A DNA stretch of 6,078 nt from Comamonadaceae bacterium (GTDB lineage: Bacteria > Pseudomonadota > Gammaproteobacteria > Burkholderiales > Burkholderiaceae_C), in assembly GCA_013298415.1 (NCBI GenBank), contig JAAFHN010000181.1:1-6078 (forward strand), read 5' to 3'. Positions 1 to 4,312 of the stretch are shown here, piece after piece. A program made the position numbers and the translations under genes. The notes beneath the pieces are model-generated. The model was given only the letters and a program-made list of their open reading frames with translations. It was not told the DNA's origin and made no database searches. How positions within the stretch are numbered: position 1 is the stretch's first letter; each line of letters starts with the position of its first letter.

Positions 1-1022
1 GCCTCCGACTCGCCGGGCCGCGCAAATGCTTTGGGCCAAGACGGCAAATACACAGAAAATTTCAAATCGGCGCGGGGAATGGCGTCTGCCAATTGCATGA
101 AGCGCACCAGGTTGACTGGCCCCCCGACTCGGTACAAAGACTGGGCAGGCAAACCAAACTCCCGCAGCAGCCGCTCCGCCAGCAAGGCATCGCAGCCCGA
201 AGACACCTCAACTCGCACCGGCTCGCCGTAATTTCGCTGCTGCAAGCCCGCTCGGAGCGCTGTGCGCAGATTGGTCACATCGTCTTCGTCCACCGCCAGC
301 TCTGAATTACGCGTCACGCGAAACTGCGAGAAGTGATCCAGCTGGCGACCCGGAAACAGATCAGCCAAGTGCGAGCGAATCACGCTGGACAGCGACACAT
401 AGCTGTGCGATGCGTTGGCGATCTTCTTCGGCAATTCAATGAGGCGCGGCAGCACCCGAGGCACGCGCAGCACAGCCACGTCGTTGTGCCGCCCAAAGGC
501 GTCTTTGCCCCGCAGGTTCAGGATGAAGTTCAGTGATTTGTTTGCCGTTTGTGGAAAGGGGTGTGATGGGTCAAGCGCAATCGGCATCAGCAAGGGCCGA
601 ACTTGCTCGTAGAAATACGCTTTCACCCAGCGGCGCTGGGCTTCATCGCGCTCGGCGTGGGAGAGCACATGGATGTCCTCCATGGCCAGCTGAGGGCTCA
701 GAAGCTCATTGAATACCCGGTATTGAAGCGCCACCAGGTGGTGCGCGGCTTCACTGAGGGCCAAAAAGCTTTCACGAGAGAACCCTGGTGCGGTTTGCGT
801 GCCTTGCGCGGCATTCAGGTGCCCCGCCATCCGCACTTCAAAAAACTCATCCAGGTTAGACGACACGATGCACAAGTAGCGCAACCGCTCCAGCAGCGGA
901 TAGTCGCTGCGCCGCGCAAGGCTCAGCACCCGCTCATTGAAGGCAAGAATCGATTGGTCGCGATCCAGCAAGGCGACATCGGCAGCCGTGTTGTTCAACC
1001 GTGAAAGCTTGGATTTAGGCAT
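1..1022 (-). CDS. ppk: Polyphosphate kinase 1, N-terminal half (3' end outside window)
   Basis: Ppk1 reversibly transfers the terminal phosphate of ATP to polyphosphate and is usually membrane-associated. The frame is open from ATG 1022-1020 to the window edge, giving 340 residues of a protein that is normally about 690. The N domain is seen in LLDRDQSILAFNERVL (residues 18-33) and in the ATP-contacting region SSNLDEFFEVR (54-64). The H domain follows, with LLMPIALDPSHPFP (144-157) and RVTRNSELAVDEDD (235-248). The C1 domain begins near LYRVGGPVNLVRFMQL (296-311) and SVYLPSWPKAFARPGE (323-338). The catalytic histidines lie in the missing half, so activity cannot be judged. The start codon overlaps the TAA of the upstream acyltransferase frame by 8 bases and I see no strong ribosome binding site, which suggests translational coupling. 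It is probably in the same transcript as the acyltransferase gene, behind the Pho boxes at 1928-1971. Confidence 0.96.
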   Translation of the reverse strand, partial: MPKSKLSRLNNTAADVALLDRDQSILAFNERVLSLARRSDYPLLERLRYLCIVSSNLDEFFEVRMAGHLNAAQGTQTAPGFSRESFLALSEAAHHLVALQYRVFNELLSPQLAMEDIHVLSHAERDEAQRRWVKAYFYEQVRPLLMPIALDPSHPFPQTANKSLNFILNLRGKDAFGRHNDVAVLRVPRVLPRLIELPKKIANASHSYVSLSSVIRSHLADLFPGRQLDHFSQFRVTRNSELAVDEDDVTNLRTALRAGLQQRNYGEPVRVEVSSGCDALLAERLLREFGLPAQSLYRVGGPVNLVRFMQLADAIPRADLKFSVYLPSWPKAFARPGESE

Positions 1023-1878
1023 GCGCTAGAAATTCTCGACGGAATCGGTGTGGCAGATCTTGGGCATGGAGCAATACCGGCAAGTCCGCAGTGTTGAAGG
1101 CGGCATCCCAGCAGGGTGCGCCAAGGATCCGCGCGCCCAATCGCAGGTAACCACGCAACAGGGCGGGCGGCTGGGCTGGGAGTTCGTTCGTGAGCATTTC
1201 AAGCGGCAAGGCTATCCGAGGCACAGCGCGCTTTTGAGGCGCAACCAAGTACATGTCGAGGTGGCGGTACACATTGGCCGCCATCGCCACACCCACAGGC
1301 GAGGGTACGCCGCCCACATTCAGCGGGATGCTGGTGCAGCCCAAAACGGATTTGAGCTATTGCTGCGCCAAAAACTGCACCAAGGCTGTCCAAAGCTGCA
1401 TGAGCACGGGGCCACTGCGGTGGTCGGCGTGAATGCAACTGCGCCCCAGCTCCAGCGTGCGGCTTCGGTCGATCCCGCAGGCCGACAAGTCAAACTCCGT
1501 ATCGGTGTACCAAGTGCCGATGCGCTTGGCCTGAGCGGGCGTGAGCAGGCGGTAGGTGCCCACCACCTCGCCGCTGCTTTGGGCTCGCACGATCAAGTGC
1601 TCGCAGTAGGGATCGAATTCGTCTTCGTCAAGCCCCGGCGTCAGCGTGCTCAGCTGCGCGCCCATTTCCTTGGCAAACACTTGGTGGCGCAAGCGCTGTA
1701 CTTCGCGCACTTCGTCTTGATGCCGAGCCCAACTGAGCAAGTAGCGCTCATCCACCAGACCAAGGAATGCGTTGGCCTCGCCCACAACCGGCAGTGGCTG
1801 AAGGGATGGCAGCGGCAAACCGGTCTTCACCGTGGACGCGCGAGCTGTTTCTGTCGTGTTGCTCTGGGTCATGAACAT
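1015..1878 (-). pseudogene. olsB: OlsB-like ornithine-acyl-ACP N-acyltransferase, interrupted by an in-frame amber codon
   Basis: OlsB joins a 3-hydroxyacyl chain from acyl carrier protein to ornithine, the first step to phosphorus-free ornithine lipids; the partner O-acyltransferase OlsA is not in the window. The 5' part (173 residues) carries motifs of this GNAT-like family: VQRLRHQVFAKEMGA, DPYCEHLIV, VVGTYRLL and LELGRSCIHADHRSG. A TAG at 1357-1359 then stops the frame. The same frame continues for 113 codons with the rest of the fold: GCTSIPL, YRHLDMYLVAPQKRAVPR, GYLRLGARILGAPCWD and FNTADLPVLL, ending in TAA 1017-1015. No frameshift is needed, and a single C-to-T change in CAG would create the stop. 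ATG 1878-1876 is chosen because GGAGAG (1888-1883) lies at good distance; ATG 1890 and 1872 are alternatives. The family call is firm. The substrate is less so, since related acyltransferases occur near exosortase systems. It could be a fresh pseudogene, a sequencing error or a suppressed stop. Confidence 0.85.
1357..1359 (-). other. In-frame amber stop inside the acyltransferase gene
   Basis: The minus strand reads GCG CAG CAA TAG CTC AAA TCC. The codons on both sides encode conserved parts of one protein in one frame. TAG is also the natural stop of folP in this window (3415-3413), so general amber recoding is unlikely. A downstream restart at TTG 1344-1342 would give only a C-terminal fragment of 109 residues lacking the first half of the fold. 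Confidence 0.9.
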
Positions 1879-1882
1879 GTGG

Positions 1883-1888
1883 CTCTCC
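1883..1888 (-). promoter_or_regulatory. Ribosome binding site of the acyltransferase gene
   Basis: GGAGAG on the minus strand; its GGAG core ends 6 bases before ATG 1878-1876. This decides the start among three close in-frame ATGs (1890, 1878, 1872): the first overlaps the site itself, and the last would sit 12 bases from it. Confidence 0.6.
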
Positions 1889-1927
1889 ATTCGGTCACAA
1901 AGTTTGGATGGAGAAATGCTGCCCAAC

Positions 1928-1971
1928 ATGAATGACGATTCTGCGACCCGTCGATGACAAACGCGTGACGC
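1928..1971 (-). promoter_or_regulatory. Tandem Pho boxes (PhoB sites) facing olsB-ppk
   Basis: Read on the minus strand there are four consecutive 11-base units whose first seven bases are GCGTCAC, TTGTCAT, GGGTCGC and TCGTCAT. The GTCAY cores occupy 1969-1965, 1958-1954, 1947-1943 (one mismatch, GTCGC) and 1936-1932, at exact 11-base steps. PhoB is known to bind direct repeats of CTGTCAT with 11-base periodicity overlapping the -35 region. The second unit matches the heptamer at 6 of 7 positions and the others less well. The array ends about 50 bases before the acyltransferase start, a normal promoter distance. I see no clear -10 hexamer after it. The known phosphate-starvation control of ornithine lipid and polyphosphate genes elsewhere supports the call. 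Confidence 0.62.
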
Positions 1972-2123
1972 TTTTCTCGGTGAGCAAGCGCAGCGCTGGC
2001 CGAGCATTGGCCCCGGCGCTTGGGAGGCGCGGATCGCTCGCGGCTGGGCAAGCTCTGAACACCTCGTCGCAGCCCTTTCTGGAAGCCGGGTGGGTCTCTG
2101 ACCTCAGTTCAAGCCAGCCGCCA

Positions 2124-2145
2124 ACGTCACTGTCACGTCACAATT
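2124..2145 (+). promoter_or_regulatory. Possible Pho box facing arsC-aqpS
   Basis: Two 11-base units begin with the identical heptamer ACGTCAC, giving GTCAC cores at 2126-2130 and 2137-2141 (11-base step); the second is followed by AATT. A third GTCAC core at 2132-2136, in CTGTCAC, is a perfect CTGTCAY heptamer but is out of phase. The match to the PhoB heptamer is 4 of 7 in each phased unit, so this is weaker than the minus-strand array. It lies about 60 bases before the arsC start on the correct strand. It could instead be a simple GTCAC repeat or a site for another regulator. Confidence 0.35.
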
Positions 2146-2203
2146 CGAAGGCATCCTTGATTCGCGGGCAGGTTTGGAGTGCCGCGCAGAGATCTTGACC
2201 TTC

Positions 2204-2719
2204 ATGACAGCGCCAACCATCCGAATCCTTTTCGCCTGCACCCACAACTCCGCGCGCAGCATCTTGGCCGAGGCGCTGCTGCGCCACCATGGCGGGGCGC
2301 GTTTTGAGGCGCACTCTGCGGGCAGCGCGCCGCGTGAGAAACAGCAGCCCAATCCATTTGGCATCGCCTGCTTGGGCGCTGCGGGCATTTCTACCGAAGG
2401 CTTACACAGCAAAAGCTGGGATCGATTCGCTGAAACAGATGCGCCCTTGCTCAGCGCTGTGATCACGCTTTGCGACAGCGCGGCCGGCGAGGCCTGCCCG
2501 CTTTTCTTCGCGCCCGCTGGCGCGCCGCAGCCGCCTCGGGTGCATTGGGGCTATGCCGATCCGAGCGCGGGTGAGGCTACAGACGCGGAGCGCACAGCCC
2601 GTTTTGAAGCCACGCGGCAAATGATCGAGCGGCGCGTGTTGGCGCTCGTCGCGGAGCCGGACGAGGTGCTGAGCGCTGCCAACCTAGCCGCCACGCTGCG
2701 CCGCTTGTCCACCGTTTGA
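2204..2719 (+). CDS. arsC: Arsenate reductase, low-molecular-weight protein tyrosine phosphatase type
   Basis: It probably reduces cytosolic arsenate to arsenite through a cysteine relay, with thioredoxin or glutaredoxin restoring the enzyme. The protein has 171 residues. The phosphatase P-loop is C12-T-H-N-S-A-R18 followed by Ser19, directly after the first strand (IRILFA). HSAGSAP follows at 37-43. C90 and C98 sit in LCDSAAGEAC, where redox-active arsenate reductases of this family carry their extra cysteines, although the spacing (seven residues between) is not identical to every family member. D119 in HWGYADPS is the expected catalytic acid. ATG 2204 places the P-loop near the N-terminus as is normal; a TTG at 2174 is rejected. 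No strong ribosome binding site is seen. The aquaporin gene follows after 11 bases, which supports an arsenic role over plain tyrosine phosphatase activity. No arsR is visible. Confidence 0.88.
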   Translation: MTAPTIRILFACTHNSARSILAEALLRHHGGARFEAHSAGSAPREKQQPNPFGIACLGAAGISTEGLHSKSWDRFAETDAPLLSAVITLCDSAAGEACPLFFAPAGAPQPPRVHWGYADPSAGEATDAERTARFEATRQMIERRVLALVAEPDEVLSAANLAATLRRLSTV

Positions 2720-2730
2720 GCTGGGCTGCG

Positions 2731-3444
2731 ATGATGAATCGAAGAGTCGCCCAAGCGGGCTTGGCGGAATTCCTGGGCACGGCGATGCTGCTGTGTACGG
2801 TGATCGGCTCGGGCATCATGGCCGAGAAGCTTTCGGGCGGCAACGTAGCGATTGCGCTCTTGGCCAACACCCTGGCTACCGTGTTTGCACTCCTGGTGTT
2901 GATCGAAACCTTGGGCCCCGTGAGCGGCGCGCACTTCAATCCAGTGGTCACGCTGCTGCTGAGGCCGCCCCAAGTGGTTTTGGAGCCAAATTTCAAGCCA
3001 AACACCACCACTGTCCAGATATTTAGATGGTTTGTTGCTACGTTTTACCTAGCATGTCAGTTGACAGGCGCGGTGCTCGGTGCTTGGCTTGCGCATGCCA
3101 TGTTTGAGCTGCCAATCCTGCAAATCAGCGCCAAACCGCGTTTGGGTGCAGCGCAGTGGCTGGCCGAAGCCGTGGCCACGGCCTGTTTGCTGTTTGTGAT
3201 CGTGCGCAGCGCGCATGCGGGCGTTCGTGCATCAGTGCTGGTGGCCAGCACCATCGGCGCAGCCTACTGGTTCACGGCGAGCACGAGCTTTGCCAACCCG
3301 GCTGCGGTGCTGGGCCGCATGTTCAGCGACAGCTTTGCCGGCATCTCGCCTGGGAGCGCCCTGCCCTTTGTGGCCGCGCAGTTCATTGGCGGCTTGATCG
3401 GTGTCGCTTTGGCTAGGAGCTTGGAGCCGCCTGCCACACCTTGA
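2731..3444 (+). CDS. aqpS: AqpS-like aquaglyceroporin, probable arsenite channel
   Basis: This is a membrane channel of the MIP family, probably letting arsenite (As(OH)3) leave the cell after ArsC has made it. It has 237 residues with about six hydrophobic segments. The first pore loop is GPVSGAHFNPVVTL, with NPV (70-72) where most aquaporins have NPA. The second is SFANPAAVLGRMFSDSFAGI in two parts: NPA at 189-191, then R196. The residue just after the second NPA is Ala192, not the arginine of the usual selectivity filter, which favours solutes larger than water. A stretch before the third membrane segment (about 79-100) seems longer than in relatives and uses AT-rich, rare-type codons. ATG 2731 is chosen; ATG 2734, or TTG 2716 overlapping the arsC stop, are possible. 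The 3' end overlaps folP tail to tail. Family call certain; arsenite role inferred from arsC and from known ars operons with aqpS. Confidence 0.87.
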   Translation: MMNRRVAQAGLAEFLGTAMLLCTVIGSGIMAEKLSGGNVAIALLANTLATVFALLVLIETLGPVSGAHFNPVVTLLLRPPQVVLEPNFKPNTTTVQIFRWFVATFYLACQLTGAVLGAWLAHAMFELPILQISAKPRLGAAQWLAEAVATACLLFVIVRSAHAGVRASVLVASTIGAAYWFTASTSFANPAAVLGRMFSDSFAGISPGSALPFVAAQFIGGLIGVALARSLEPPATP

Positions 3445-4312
3445 GCGCGAGGGCGGTTTCGCGCACGTCGTGTACCCGCACGATGCGCGCGCCGCGCTCC
3501 ACTGCCAGCAGCGCAGCGGCCACACTCGGCAGCATGCGCTCTTGCACCTCCAAGCCGGTGACGGCCCCAAGCGCCGATTTGCGAGACCAACCTGCAAGCA
3601 GCGGCACACCCAAGCGGGCAAATTCGGCTTGGCGCGCGAGCAGCCCGAAGTTTTGCGCCACGGTTTTGCCAAAACCAATGCCGTAGTCGATCACCAAGCG
3701 GCTTTTTTGATCAATATCGCCCCACTGTCCTAGTGTTTTCAGTATTCTTTGCTCTAAAAATGAGAGTACTTGCGGCAGTGCATCGCCGCGCATGGGAGCG
3801 GCTTGCATGGTGCTCGGCTCGCCGTGCATGTGCATCAGCACCACGCCGCAGCGCGGGTGCTTCGCGATCACATCCATCGCGCCCCGCTGGCGCAGCGCCC
3901 AGATGTCGTTCACGATGTCGGCGCCCGCATCGAGTGCAGCCTGCATCACCTCGGCCTTGTAGGTATCCACCGAAATCGGCACGCCGAGCTTCACCGCCTC
4001 TCGCAAAACCGGCATCAAGCGGGCCAGCTCATCGGCAAGCGGCAGCGGCGCAGCGCCGGGGCGAGACGATTCCGCGCCCAAATCCAAGATGTGGGCGCCT
4101 TCTGCCAGCAACCGCTCGGCGTGCTGCATGGCAGTGGCCACATCGCCCAGCCTGCCGCCATCGGAAAACGAATCCGGCGTGAGGTTCACGATGCCCATGA
4201 TTTGCGGGGCATCGAGGGAGATGTGAAAGCGCGAGGTGCGCCAGATGGGAGCTCGCGCTTCGGGGGCAGGCCTATCGAAGCCGCGCGGGGCTGGCTCGGG
4301 CTGATCCGCCAT
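3413..4312 (-). CDS. folP: Dihydropteroate synthase
   Basis: It condenses 6-hydroxymethyl-dihydropterin pyrophosphate with p-aminobenzoate in folate synthesis and is the sulfonamide target. It has 299 residues, with a TIM-barrel domain after a tail of about 35 residues. Motifs in order: IMGIVNLTPDSFSDGG (38-53), SRPGA (83-87), ISVDTYKAEV (113-122), ND (135-136), LMHMHGEP (159-166), DYGIGFGKT (209-217), GWSRKS (241-246) and RVHDV (279-283). The usual DPG of the pterin site reads DYG here, a change worth noting. ATG 4312 overlaps the TGA of the upstream peptidase gene as TGATG, so the two are translationally coupled; TTG 4315 is rejected. The gene ends in TAG inside the aquaporin 3' end. Codons for residues 182-196 are unusually AT-rich. 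The common folP context in proteobacteria (ftsH before, glmM after) is absent here. Confidence 0.97.
   Translation of the reverse strand: MADQPEPAPRGFDRPAPEARAPIWRTSRFHISLDAPQIMGIVNLTPDSFSDGGRLGDVATAMQHAERLLAEGAHILDLGAESSRPGAAPLPLADELARLMPVLREAVKLGVPISVDTYKAEVMQAALDAGADIVNDIWALRQRGAMDVIAKHPRCGVVLMHMHGEPSTMQAAPMRGDALPQVLSFLEQRILKTLGQWGDIDQKSRLVIDYGIGFGKTVAQNFGLLARQAEFARLGVPLLAGWSRKSALGAVTGLEVQERMLPSVAAALLAVERGARIVRVHDVRETALALKVWQAAPSS

Larger units (their letters stand above)
1879..2203. other. Divergent intergenic region between the acyltransferase and arsC genes
   Basis: This 325-base stretch holds the control sites of both outward-facing gene sets. I see no convincing protein-coding frame: the frames that cross it lack family motifs and run antisense into neighbouring genes. 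It contains the acyltransferase ribosome binding site (1883-1888), the tandem Pho boxes (1928-1971) and a weaker Pho-like repeat on the plus strand (2124-2145). The middle, about 1980-2100, is GC-rich and shows no motif I recognise. No ArsR-type operator was recognised. Confidence 0.7.

Noticed and set aside
61..80. Possible frameshift in ppk near the C1 domain start
   Set aside because: Careful reading of the GGGG run at 74-77 shows the frame continues without break into SVYLPSWPKAF.
1357..1359. TAG read as an amino acid (stop-codon recoding)
   Set aside because: folP in the same window ends in TAG at 3415-3413 at its normal C-terminus, and no recoding element was recognised near 1357.
1048..1935. 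Long plus-strand open frame of 295 codons opposite the acyltransferase gene
   Set aside because: It is antisense to conserved acyltransferase motifs, shows no recognisable family features, and is explained by GC-rich codon structure on the other strand.
2174..2203. TTG start for arsC, 10 codons upstream
   Set aside because: It adds residues without family support; ATG 2204 gives the normal short distance to the P-loop cysteine.
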